This document shows positions 5,929-14,427 of a stretch of 16,268 nucleotides of DNA, piece by piece. Positions within the stretch are counted from its first letter, which is position 1. Each line of letters opens with the position of its first letter. The DNA is taken from contig CALDSP010000122.1 in assembly GCA_937924465.1 (NCBI GenBank), forward strand, positions 1 through 16,268. The letters run 5' to 3'. The stretch comes from an uncultured Leptospiraceae bacterium. GTDB lineage: Bacteria; Spirochaetota; Leptospiria; Leptospirales; Leptospiraceae. The position numbers were made by a program, and so were the translations under genes. Under the pieces are notes generated by a model. It did not search any database and had not been told where the DNA came from. It saw only the letters and a list, made by a program, of their open reading frames with translations.

Positions 5929-7587
5929 GTTTTCTCTTCCATAAATTTTAAGTTTAAACGAAAAGCTTCCTGTATCTCCACTTTCTTCATCTACTGCTTT
6001 GAGCGTCCAGGTTCCATTTGGATTTTCTCCCAAATGGCGAGCTGTTCCAAAACGAAATGTTTGCCCACCGGTAAAACCATTGCAAGTACCCGGACATACA
6101 TGTTTTTCAGAAAGAATACTTTGAGTTCCACTGGGAGCAATGAGAGTAAATGTTAGATCTCCATGATATGTATGGTTAGAAGTAACTTCAACATCCACAA
6201 ATTCAATTTTTTTAATTGAGCCGCTGTAAGATACTGTTGTAGAGATTCCATTTGGATCGTTATCGGGAATGCTTACATTACTGGAAGAATTTGTATTTTC
6301 TGTCAAAAATGGAGATGTAATAATAGTCCAATTTTTTGCAAGGTTCACAGCACTTTCTGCGTCAATAGTTCCAAATCCATAGTTGTGGTTAATGTGGTAT
6401 CCTGCCGAGTTGGTTGTCCACTCAAGATTACTCGGATCATTTTTTCTTGCAGATTTTGCTAAAAGTTCTCTTACATCCCTCCAACCTAAATTAGGATTTT
6501 CTTTTAAAACTAGAGCCACAACTCCACTGGCAAGAGGGGTAGCAGAGGAAGTTCCATTGAAGTTTTGTGTGTAACTGACGTTATCAATTTCGTTTGTTGC
6601 TGTAGAAGAATTATACCCAGCCTCTCCTGTGGGATCTGTGGTAGTAATTGCAGTTGTAGGATAGATTCCATCATCTCCTTGAGTATGGGCACAAACCCAA
6701 AGGTTAGCTCCTCTTTCAGAATAAAAAGCTCTCTTTCCGTTGATACCTACTCCACAAATTGCCAAAACTCCATAAAAGTTTGCTTGTCCATCGTAATTAG
6801 AATTATCAATCTCTGCTGTTGAACTTGGACTTGATTTTCCTCCATTTCCAGCCGCCCAAAGGTAAATAGTACCTTTTTTGTTTCGACCATTTTCTAAACC
6901 TTCTTTGATAGAATCCTGCCATGTACTGCTAGAAGGAGAAAATAGTCCTGTAGAGTCTGCTGCCCCCCAACTGTTATTTGAAATGTGAATTTTGTCACTA
7001 TCTTTCGTCATTGCCTCTGCTGTTTGTTCAGTTGTAGCGTTTACTTCTAAAATTCCCCGACCTACAATTTGTGCGCAAGGAGCAGCTCCACTAATTCCAA
7101 TTCCATTTCCACCTCTTCCAGCCGCTACCCCTGCTACGGCAGTACCATGAGCGCTTGTATCACTTGCATGTTGAGCAGTGACATAAGGATTCGCATAAGC
7201 ATAATTGAGACCTTTTACAGTAGAATTTAAAGCACTTTTTAAATCCTCATGTTTTTCATCTAACCCATCGTCCACCACAGCTATCAGAATATTATCCCCT
7301 CTATTCCCCATATTCCAAACATTTTTAACTTTAGCATCTTCTCCTACAAAAGCACTTTCATGCAAATTGCCTTCGTTTTCTAAATGCCATTGTTTACTAA
7401 AATAAGGATCTCCCTTTCCTTCATCACAAGATTTAGGAGTCAGTGCTTGGGTAAGTCCATACAAAACAACTGGATTTTTTAGAGGATCGTCACTTTTTTT
7501 CTTTGTTGTAACCCCCGGAATGCAACTACTTCCGAACAAGCTCAATAAAGTAAAAGAAAAAAGATAAAAAAAACTTCTTTTTCTCAT
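5926..7587 (-). CDS. Kexin-like S8 serine protease lipoprotein with P-domain
   Basis: A 553-residue subtilisin-fold endoprotease. The signal peptide ends in FGSSC (lipid on Cys22). The catalytic domain begins near residue 60 with DPYFSKQWHLENEG, typical of the kexin/furin branch (S8B). The triad and oxyanion residues are present: Asp106 (VVDDGLD), His147 (AHGTAVAG), Asn248 (AAGNGG) and Ser347 (NGTSSATP). A P-domain (about 437-550), with the TYHGDLTFTLIAPSGT and NPNGTWTLKAVD motifs, closes the protein. Only about 38 residues separate the lipid cysteine from the catalytic domain, too few for the usual 70-100-residue propeptide. A propeptide-like lipoprotein is encoded immediately downstream. 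A GGGAGG site precedes the ATG. The substrate is unknown; activity at the cell envelope is inferred from the lipid anchor. Confidence 0.9.
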   Translation of the reverse strand: MRKRSFFYLFSFTLLSLFGSSCIPGVTTKKKSDDPLKNPVVLYGLTQALTPKSCDEGKGDPYFSKQWHLENEGNLHESAFVGEDAKVKNVWNMGNRGDNILIAVVDDGLDEKHEDLKSALNSTVKGLNYAYANPYVTAQHASDTSAHGTAVAGVAAGRGGNGIGISGAAPCAQIVGRGILEVNATTEQTAEAMTKDSDKIHISNNSWGAADSTGLFSPSSSTWQDSIKEGLENGRNKKGTIYLWAAGNGGKSSPSSTAEIDNSNYDGQANFYGVLAICGVGINGKRAFYSERGANLWVCAHTQGDDGIYPTTAITTTDPTGEAGYNSSTATNEIDNVSYTQNFNGTSSATPLASGVVALVLKENPNLGWRDVRELLAKSARKNDPSNLEWTTNSAGYHINHNYGFGTIDAESAVNLAKNWTIITSPFLTENTNSSSNVSIPDNDPNGISTTVSYSGSIKKIEFVDVEVTSNHTYHGDLTFTLIAPSGTQSILSEKHVCPGTCNGFTGGQTFRFGTARHLGENPNGTWTLKAVDEESGDTGSFSFKLKIYGREN

Positions 7588-7699
7588 AATATACCTCCCG
7601 AAGGTAAATAAATTATTAAACTCTATTAAAGCAAATCTATTTTTATGAATTTTTTGTCTTGCAGAAATTTTTTTTAATTACAACTCTTTCAAATTTCCT

Positions 7700-7715
7700 T
7701 ATGAAATTTTTCATA
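7700..7715. promoter_or_regulatory. Perfect 7-bp palindrome in a divergent promoter gap
   Basis: TATGAAA (7700-7706) and TTTCATA (7709-7715) are exact inverted repeats with a two-base spacer. They lie in the 195-bp gap between the leftward protease gene and the rightward oxidoreductase gene, 67 bp before the latter's start. Position and symmetry suit a dimeric repressor or activator. I found no convincing -35/-10 pair nearby, so which gene it would control is open. Confidence 0.35.
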
Positions 7716-7782
7716 GGTGGTATTTTAAAAGAATAAATGTATTTTCCCAAGATATTTTAAAGTTGGTCTAAAGGAGAATTCA

Positions 7783-9339
7783 ATGGAAAATCAATTCGAT
7801 CTAATTGTAATCGGGTCCGGAATGGGAGGACTCACAGTAGCAAGTATTTACTCGCAATTTAAAAAGAAAAAGGTCTTAGTCTTAGAAAGACATTTCAAAC
7901 TGGGTGGATTCACTCACACTTTTCGAAGAGAAGGAAAATATGAATGGGATGTAGGAGTGCATTATTTAGGAAATATGCAAGAAGGAAGCCACGTAAGAAA
8001 ACTCATGGATGTAGTAACGGGAAAAAAAGTTACTTTTAATAAAATGCCTCATATCTTCGAAAAATTTGTATATCCCAGTTTTCAATTTGAACTTCCCTCA
8101 ACTGAAAATGAATTTCAAGAAAAATTAAAAAACTTATTTCCAAAAGAAAGTTTTGGAATTGAAAAATATTTTAAAGATATAAAAGAAGCCGCGGCTTGGT
8201 TTGGCAAATATACTGTAACAAAATCTGCTCCCAAAATAGTGAGAGACATATTAGATTTCATTAATTCTTTTGGAAAAGATCCAAGTGCTATTACAACAAA
8301 AGAATATTTGGATAAAACCTTTCATGATCCAAAGCTTAAAGCTATTCTAGTTTCTCAGTGGGGTGATTATGGACTTCCTCCCGCCAAAAGCTCTTTTGTC
8401 ATTCACGCTTTGATTGCAGAACACTACTTAAATGGAGGATATTACCCTGATGGAACAGCTAAAAAAATAGCAGAGGCAGTAAAAGAAATTGTAGAAGCTC
8501 ATGGAGGAAAACTTCTCATCAATAACAAAGTCACAGAAATTATCGTAAAAAACAACCAAGCTATTGGAGTCAAAGTTTTAGAAAAAAAGGGAGGACAAGA
8601 ACAAGAAAAAGAGTACCTTGCTCCCATTATTGTTTCTAATGCAGGGGCGTATACAACATATATGCAGCTTATTCCTAAGAATATAGAGATCCCATTTCGA
8701 GAAGAATTGAGTTCTATGCAGAAGTCTCCCACGAGTGTAATTCTTTTTCTAGGATTTGAAAAAGATCCAAGAGAGTATGGTTTTTATGGAGAAAATTATT
8801 GGATTTATGATTATGAAGATCATGATGAAGCCTATGAAAATAGAAATTTAATTTTAGAAGGAAAACCTTCTATGGTTTATCTTTCTTTTCCTTCCTTAAA
8901 AGATACAAAAGCAACTGCCCACACAGGAGAATTGATTAGCATTGTAGACTATGAACCATTTGCAAAATGGAAAGATAAAGAATGGAAAAACAGAGGAGAA
9001 GACTATATGGCTTTAAAAGAAAAAATTGCTCAAGGAATGATTAATTTAGTAGCAAAACATTTTCCAAAATTTCCAGAACTGATTTCTTACAGAGAACTCT
9101 CAACTCCTATTACAAATGAAGAATTTACAGGACATCACCATGGAAGTATTTATGGACTTCCTTGCAATGTAGAAAGATTTTCTAAAAAATGGTTAGGTGC
9201 TAAAACTCCCATTCAAAACCTTTATTTAACGGGAGCCGATGCTTTAAGTCCGGGAATTGTAGGAGCTTTAGGAGGAGGATTTAGTTGTTTGGCTCATATA
9301 CTAGGTCCTGTAGGTCTTGCTAAAGCTATTATAAGTTAA
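7783..9339 (+). CDS. FAD-dependent oxidoreductase, phytoene desaturase / retinol saturase superfamily
   Basis: A 518-residue flavoprotein. The N-terminal dinucleotide fold has GSGMGG (11-16, the GxGxxG motif) and Glu35 at the end of the second strand, which binds the ADP ribose. It is followed by the family motif GGFTHTFRREGKYEWDVGVHY (about 41-61). The C-terminus has the second FAD signature, LYLTGADALSPGIVGALGGG (about 484-503). The long GGFTHTFRR-x-WDVGVHY element resembles retinol saturase and carotenoid isomerase-like enzymes more than classical CrtI, so a reduction, saturation or isomerisation of a polyene or other lipid is plausible. The substrate cannot be read from the sequence. No crtB, crtE or other carotenoid gene lies in the window. 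The ATG has a strong AAGGAGAA site six bases upstream. The gene appears monocistronic, ending 117 bp before the act operon. Confidence 0.85.
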   Translation: MENQFDLIVIGSGMGGLTVASIYSQFKKKKVLVLERHFKLGGFTHTFRREGKYEWDVGVHYLGNMQEGSHVRKLMDVVTGKKVTFNKMPHIFEKFVYPSFQFELPSTENEFQEKLKNLFPKESFGIEKYFKDIKEAAAWFGKYTVTKSAPKIVRDILDFINSFGKDPSAITTKEYLDKTFHDPKLKAILVSQWGDYGLPPAKSSFVIHALIAEHYLNGGYYPDGTAKKIAEAVKEIVEAHGGKLLINNKVTEIIVKNNQAIGVKVLEKKGGQEQEKEYLAPIIVSNAGAYTTYMQLIPKNIEIPFREELSSMQKSPTSVILFLGFEKDPREYGFYGENYWIYDYEDHDEAYENRNLILEGKPSMVYLSFPSLKDTKATAHTGELISIVDYEPFAKWKDKEWKNRGEDYMALKEKIAQGMINLVAKHFPKFPELISYRELSTPITNEEFTGHHHGSIYGLPCNVERFSKKWLGAKTPIQNLYLTGADALSPGIVGALGGGFSCLAHILGPVGLAKAIIS

Positions 9340-9380
9340 TTAGAATTGTTCAAAAACTATAAAAAATCAATCAAAACAAA

Positions 9381-9416
9381 AAAAATACTAGATGAAACAA
9401 GCTAGATTTTTTTTTT
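9381..9416 (+). terminator. Weak candidate terminator after the oxidoreductase gene
   Basis: CTAG (9388-9391) and CTAG (9402-9405) can pair around a 10-base loop, and an A-run before and a T-run after (9407-9416) could extend the stem beyond two mismatches. The T-tract is right for intrinsic termination, but the GC-poor 4-bp core is weak. The rest of the 117-bp gap before actA is AT-rich and shows no clear promoter; a TATAAA near 9416 lacks a good -35. Confidence 0.3.
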
Positions 9417-9456
9417 ATAAAAAACAACTAATTCCAAAACAAGGGATTACTAAAAA

Positions 9457-9969
9457 ATGAACACACAAACATTAAAAGCAACCTTACCGCTACTTTTGGT
9501 TGTGGGGTTAGTGTACTTAATTTTATCTCCTTCTAAATATGTTGGGTATGCCCCAGAACAACCAATTCCCTATAATCACAAACTTCATGCAGGTGATTTA
9601 AAAATTGATTGTCGTTACTGCCATGTAGCTGTAGACAAGAGTGCTCATGCAACAGTTCCACCTTCAGCAACCTGTATGAATTGTCACGGAATTTTAAATG
9701 CTGCGTCGAACCATCCAGACGTACAAAAAATGAAACGTTGGTATGAAGAGAAAAAGCCCATTCAATGGATAAAAATCCACGACCAACCAGACTTTGTATT
9801 TTTCAATCATGCCGCTCATATCAACCGTGGAGTGGATTGTTCTAAATGCCATGGTATGATTCCAGAAATGGAGAAAGTCATGCAAGTAGAGTCACTAAAC
9901 ATGGGTTATTGCGTAAATTGTCACCGAGAGAACAACGCACCTAACGATTGTTCTACCTGCCATCGTTAA
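9457..9969 (+). CDS. actA: Alternative complex III subunit A, pentaheme cytochrome c
   Basis: ActA is the multiheme electron-output subunit of the quinol:cytochrome c oxidoreductase known as alternative complex III. The 170-residue protein has an N-terminal hydrophobic segment (about 8-24) that acts as export signal and probable membrane anchor. Five CxxCH heme motifs follow: Cys52-His56, Cys73-His77, Cys128-His132, Cys152-His156 and Cys165-His169. Extra histidines (His41, His44, His118, His121) are available as distal ligands. Five hemes is the number expected of ActA. The fold is cytochrome c7/class III-like. An AAGGGA site lies ten bases before the ATG. It is the first gene of actABCDEF, followed by actB after 24 bp. 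Maturation needs a cytochrome c assembly system, which is not in this window. Confidence 0.93.
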   Translation: MNTQTLKATLPLLLVVGLVYLILSPSKYVGYAPEQPIPYNHKLHAGDLKIDCRYCHVAVDKSAHATVPPSATCMNCHGILNAASNHPDVQKMKRWYEEKKPIQWIKIHDQPDFVFFNHAAHINRGVDCSKCHGMIPEMEKVMQVESLNMGYCVNCHRENNAPNDCSTCHR

Positions 9970-9993
9970 ATGTATAAAGGAGTAAAAAGTTCA

Positions 9994-12900
9994 ATGAACA
10001 ATAAAAATCAAATTCAAGAAGAACGTAAACAACATTGGATGTCTTTAGAATCTAAGAGTAGTAAAGATTTACAACGATTACAAACTCAAGAATTTTACAC
10101 ACCATTGGAATCTCTTATTGAAAAAGTTAATTCAATAGAACTAGATAGAAGCACATTCTTAAAACTCATGGGAGCCTCTGCAACCATGATGACTGTAAAT
10201 TGTATACCACAACCAAAAGAAAAAATTGTACCTTACGTAGATAAACCTAATCATATTACACATGGAATTCCTGTTTATTATTCTTCCACTTGCGGAAGTT
10301 GTTCTGCTCACTGTGGATTATTAGTTAAAACACTAGAGGGAAGACCAATTAAACTAGAAGGAAATCCCAATCACATTCAAAACCAGGGGGCGTTATGTGC
10401 TAGTGGCCAAGCCTCTATTTTGAACTTATACGATCCCGACAGAAGCAAAACTCCACAAAAAATTGAAAATGGAAATGGAATTTCAATAAGTTGGGACGAT
10501 TTAAAAAAAGAAGTTTCTAAAGCTCTTGAATTAAATAAAGGAAAAACTATTCTTTTTACAAAACCCATCAATTCGCCAACAACAAAACGGTTGATTGCGG
10601 GATTCTTAAATAAAGTAGGTGGTGGAAAACATTTAGAATACAATGCCACATCTCCCGAAGATGCAATTGCTAAAGCAAATGAGCTTTCTTATGGAAAGGC
10701 TGTTGTACCAAACTATCATTTTGATGAAGCCAAAGTCATTCTTTCTATTGAAGCTGATTTCCTTGGAACTTGGATTTCTCCAGTAGAATTTGCAAAACAG
10801 TTTAGTTCTAAACGTAAACTTTCAGAGTCTAACCCAAGTTTGAATCAACTTTTTGTCATTGAATCTATGCCTAGTGTAACTGGTTCCAATGCAGATTTTC
10901 GTCATCCCATTAAACCAGAAAATGCACGCAAAGCTGTTCTAGCCATTGCAAAGGCTTTAGAAGAACTAGGAGCTAACTCCTTTGGACAATTAAGAGACAT
11001 TGACTTAAACAAACTTGCTCAAGAAATTGAAATCAATGCTGATTGGATTCGTAAAGTAGCAAAGTCTCTCTACTCTGCAAAAGGAGAATCCCTAGTAGTC
11101 GGAAATGGAAATGTTGATCTCCAAATAGCTATCAATCTTCTAAACTCCATGCTCGACAATGATGGAAAAACTGTAGATTATATTTCTAATCGTGGAGAAG
11201 GAATTTCTTACTCTAAAAATTTAGAAACTCTCAAAAAAGCACTTGAAGAGGGAGAAGTAGGAGTTCTTTTCTTGTATGGAACAAATTTACTCTACCAAAT
11301 GCCTGAACACTTAGGATGGAAAAATCTTCTTTCCAAGGCTAAACTCATTGTTTCCCTTGATGATAGAATCAACGAAACCGCTACAGTTGCCAATTATCTT
11401 GCTCCTGCCAGTCATTACTTAGAGTCATGGGGAGATTATGAAAGTGTAAATGGAACTATAGGAATTGGGCAACCCACTATAAATCCTTTATACGATACAC
11501 GCCAGTTTGAAGATATTTTAATCACCTTTGCTAATGGAGAGATTGAAGGCTTTACTCACTATTATGATTATTTGAAATCTACTTATACCAAAACGTTAGG
11601 CGACAAAGGTTGGATTTCTCTTTTGAAAACAGGGTTTACGCAAAAAGGATCGTATATTTCAAAAAATGCTCCTAGAGCTTTCAAAGGCACAATTTCTCCT
11701 CTTGAATCTACAAAAGAAGGACTATCTCTTACACTATACCAAACAGTTGCCTTAGGAGATGGAACTTACGCAAACAATCCAACTCTTTTGGAACTTCCCG
11801 ACCCAATCACCAAAGTAACTTGGGATAATTTTGTAGCTATATCTCCAACCCTTGCAAAAGAAAGAGGAATTCAATCCAATGATGTTTTAAAAGTAAAAGC
11901 AGAAAAAGGAGTAGAATTTTTATTACCCGCTCAGATTCAGCCAGGTCTTCAAAAAAATACCTTGGGAATTGCTTTGGGTTATGGCAGAACTCACGTTGGA
12001 AAAATAGGAAATGGAGTTGGAAAAAATTCCTATCAACTTGCTTCTTTTAACAATGGAAGTTTAATTTTTACAGGTCTAAGTATAGAAATTGAGAAAACAG
12101 GGAAAAAATATAAATTAGCTTCCACCCAAGATCATCATCACATGAATCCGGGTAACCCAATTGGAACTAAGTGGGAAGATAGAGCTCTCATCCTTTCTAC
12201 CACTCTAGAAAAATATAAACAAAATCCTGCAAGTGGAACTGAAAAAGCCGACCCCGAATTTCCAATCATCGGAAGAGGAGGAAAACGCGCAAGAGGTTTC
12301 AATCCTGATTATGAATACAAAGGTTACAAATGGGGAATGAGTGTAGACCTTACTCTTTGCACAGGATGTGCAGCTTGTGTAATTGCTTGTCAAATTGAAA
12401 ATAACATTCCTACAGTTGGTCGAGATGAAGTGCGAGTAGGACGAGAAATGCATTGGATAAGAATAGACCGATATTACATTGGAGATGAATCCAAACCCGA
12501 AACACTTGAAATTGCGCATCAACCCGTTATGTGCCAACACTGTGACAACGCGCCCTGTGAAACTGTCTGCCCGGTCGCTGCAACTGTGCATGGTTCAGAA
12601 GGTACAAACGATATGGTTTACAATCGTTGTGTAGGAACACGCTATTGTTCTAATAACTGTCCATACAAAGTGCGCCGTTATAATTGGATGGAACATTGGA
12701 AAGATGGAAAAGATACTGCTCGCGCACCACGTAACTTAGCATTCAATCCAAATGTCACAGTTCGCTCTCGCGGGGTTATGGAAAAGTGTACTTTCTGTTC
12801 TTCAAGAATAGCTGAGAAAAAAATCAAAGCCAAATTAGAAGGAAGGACGTTACGTGATGGAGAACTCAAAACAGCTTGTCAAGAAACCTGTCCAACCAAT

Positions 12901-13038
12901 GCAATAGTATTTGGGGACACAAATAATAAAGAATCCCAAGTTTCTAAAAATCGAGAGAATAAGCGAGCTTATAGAATACTAGAGTTCTTAAACGTTAAAC
13001 CTCAAGTCAGTTATTTAACTCGAATTCGCAATGTATAA
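9994..13038 (+). CDS. actB: Alternative complex III subunit B, molybdopterin-like plus Fe-S domains
   Basis: This is the large periplasmic subunit (1014 residues), a fusion of a molybdopterin-oxidoreductase-like domain (about 85-700) and a ferredoxin-like domain (about 780-1000). The Fe-S domain has cysteine sets at 789/792/795/799, 847/850/855/859, 879/885/889 and 932/935/962/966. In CVGTRYC, Thr882 replaces a cysteine, as expected for the single [3Fe-4S] cluster among three [4Fe-4S] clusters. The N-terminus has the WMSLES opening and FLKLMGAS signal of Tat-type ActB proteins, but with one arginine (Asp51-Arg52). Cys70 could be lipidated. Unusually, the first domain keeps CxxCxxxC-x27-C (100, 103, 107, 135). 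An earlier in-frame ATG at 9970 has no ribosome binding site; AAAGGAG (9976-9982) supports 9994. It passes electrons from the membrane subunits towards ActA/ActE. Confidence 0.93.
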   Translation: MNNKNQIQEERKQHWMSLESKSSKDLQRLQTQEFYTPLESLIEKVNSIELDRSTFLKLMGASATMMTVNCIPQPKEKIVPYVDKPNHITHGIPVYYSSTCGSCSAHCGLLVKTLEGRPIKLEGNPNHIQNQGALCASGQASILNLYDPDRSKTPQKIENGNGISISWDDLKKEVSKALELNKGKTILFTKPINSPTTKRLIAGFLNKVGGGKHLEYNATSPEDAIAKANELSYGKAVVPNYHFDEAKVILSIEADFLGTWISPVEFAKQFSSKRKLSESNPSLNQLFVIESMPSVTGSNADFRHPIKPENARKAVLAIAKALEELGANSFGQLRDIDLNKLAQEIEINADWIRKVAKSLYSAKGESLVVGNGNVDLQIAINLLNSMLDNDGKTVDYISNRGEGISYSKNLETLKKALEEGEVGVLFLYGTNLLYQMPEHLGWKNLLSKAKLIVSLDDRINETATVANYLAPASHYLESWGDYESVNGTIGIGQPTINPLYDTRQFEDILITFANGEIEGFTHYYDYLKSTYTKTLGDKGWISLLKTGFTQKGSYISKNAPRAFKGTISPLESTKEGLSLTLYQTVALGDGTYANNPTLLELPDPITKVTWDNFVAISPTLAKERGIQSNDVLKVKAEKGVEFLLPAQIQPGLQKNTLGIALGYGRTHVGKIGNGVGKNSYQLASFNNGSLIFTGLSIEIEKTGKKYKLASTQDHHHMNPGNPIGTKWEDRALILSTTLEKYKQNPASGTEKADPEFPIIGRGGKRARGFNPDYEYKGYKWGMSVDLTLCTGCAACVIACQIENNIPTVGRDEVRVGREMHWIRIDRYYIGDESKPETLEIAHQPVMCQHCDNAPCETVCPVAATVHGSEGTNDMVYNRCVGTRYCSNNCPYKVRRYNWMEHWKDGKDTARAPRNLAFNPNVTVRSRGVMEKCTFCSSRIAEKKIKAKLEGRTLRDGELKTACQETCPTNAIVFGDTNNKESQVSKNRENKRAYRILEFLNVKPQVSYLTRIRNV

Positions 13039-13053
13039 GGAGAACTAAACAAA

Positions 13054-14427
13054 ATGTCAATGTCAACATCAGTGAAAGAAAAACTTGGAATTGTACCTCT
13101 TGTAGAAGGGGAAAAGAATTTTCAACAAATCACGGAAGATATCCTGAGGCCTGTGAACACTTTTCCCACTTCTCTTTGGTGGAAAGTCTTTTTGTTTGTA
13201 GCCACTTTTACACTATTTGATTTGGCTATTATTGGTTACCTCATGTACGAAGGGTTGTATATTTTAGGAATTAACAACCCAGTAGGATGGGGGTTTTTTA
13301 TTGTAAATTTCGTATTTTGGATTGGAATTGGACACGCAGGAACTTTAATTTCTGCAGTACTTTTATTATTTCGCCAAGGATGGAGAACGGGAATTAACCG
13401 TGCGGCAGAGGCAATGACACTCTTTGCGGTCTTAACAGCGGCAAGCACTCTCATCATTCACATTGGGCGTCCTTGGTTTGGATATTGGCTTTTTCCTTAT
13501 CCCAATGAAAGAGGACCTTTATGGGTCAATTTTCGATCTCCACTTATTTGGGATACATTTGCAGTTTCTACTTACTTAACTATCTCTTTAGTTTTTTGGT
13601 ATATTGGACTTTTACCTGACATTGCAAGTCTTCGAGACAGAACCACTCATAAATTAAAAAAGAAACTTTATGGAATCCTATCTCTAGGATGGGTAGGTTC
13701 CAACAAAGCATGGTCGCATTGGGAAATGGTAAGTTTAATACTTGCGGCTCTTTCTACACCATTAGTTTTATCTGTGCATAGTATCGTATCCTTTGACTTT
13801 GCGGTATCTATATTACCCGGTTGGCACACAACGATCCTTCCCCCTTACTTCGTTGCAGGTGCTATTTTCTCTGGATTTGCCATGGTAGTTACTCTCATGG
13901 TCATTGCAAGAGAAGTATTTAATTTAAAAGAATACATTACTATGAAGCACCTGGAAAACATGAATAAAATTATGATGGTAACCGGTCTTATGGTAGGTTA
14001 TGCTTATGGTTCCGAGATGTTTATTGCTTGGTACTCTGGAAACGAGTACGAAGGCTTTACCTTTATCAACCGTGCTTTTGGACCTTATGCCATAGCTTAT
14101 TGGATAATGATTTCCTGTAACGTTATAGCTCCCCAGTTGTTTTGGTTTGAAAAATTTAGAAAGAGTATTCCAGTTATGTTTGTAGTTTCGATTATAGTAA
14201 ATATTGGAATGTGGTTTGAACGTTTCGTGATTGTTATGACTTTACATAGAGATTTTATACCAGCCAATTGGGGAATTTATTTACCTACTATTTTTGACTA
14301 CATTATGCTTCTTGGGACTTTTGGAATTTTCTTTACACTCTTTTTGCTTTTCTGTAGAATCCTACCAATCATTGCTATTGCAGAGGTAAAAACTGTTGCA
14401 CCACAAAAAGATGGAGGACACCACTAA
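13054..14427 (+). CDS. actC: Alternative complex III subunit C, NrfD-like membrane protein
   Basis: A 457-residue polytopic membrane protein of the NrfD/PsrC family, with about ten hydrophobic helices. It anchors ActB and is the main quinol-oxidising subunit of alternative complex III. Visible marks include FWIGIGHAGTLISAVLLLFR (about 90-109), the HIGRPWFGYWLFPYPN loop (about 136-151), and VHSIVSFDFAVSILPGWHTT (about 241-260), all characteristic of ActC. The cytoplasmic N-terminus (1-35) is hydrophilic and the C-terminus ends in a short His-rich tail. Two ATGs are possible (13054 and 13060). AAGGAG (13037-13042) overlaps the actB stop and lies 11 bases before the first, so spacing does not decide strongly; I keep 13054. 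The stop TAA shares one base with the actD start. Confidence 0.93.
   Translation: MSMSTSVKEKLGIVPLVEGEKNFQQITEDILRPVNTFPTSLWWKVFLFVATFTLFDLAIIGYLMYEGLYILGINNPVGWGFFIVNFVFWIGIGHAGTLISAVLLLFRQGWRTGINRAAEAMTLFAVLTAASTLIIHIGRPWFGYWLFPYPNERGPLWVNFRSPLIWDTFAVSTYLTISLVFWYIGLLPDIASLRDRTTHKLKKKLYGILSLGWVGSNKAWSHWEMVSLILAALSTPLVLSVHSIVSFDFAVSILPGWHTTILPPYFVAGAIFSGFAMVVTLMVIAREVFNLKEYITMKHLENMNKIMMVTGLMVGYAYGSEMFIAWYSGNEYEGFTFINRAFGPYAIAYWIMISCNVIAPQLFWFEKFRKSIPVMFVVSIIVNIGMWFERFVIVMTLHRDFIPANWGIYLPTIFDYIMLLGTFGIFFTLFLLFCRILPIIAIAEVKTVAPQKDGGHH

Noticed and set aside
9970..9993. An earlier in-frame ATG for actB directly after the actA stop
   Set aside because: It has no ribosome binding site, and the AAAGGAG box lies between it and the ATG at 9994.
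9994..13038. ActB as a formate dehydrogenase or hydrogenase-linked enzyme
   Set aside because: The fused Fe-S domain with CVGTRYC and the flanking actA and actC-F genes identify alternative complex III.
9970..13042. The similar ATGTATAA(A)GGAG strings before actB and actC as a shared regulatory element
   Set aside because: Each is explained by a ribosome binding site next to a stop codon in AT-rich DNA; two short copies are not enough evidence.
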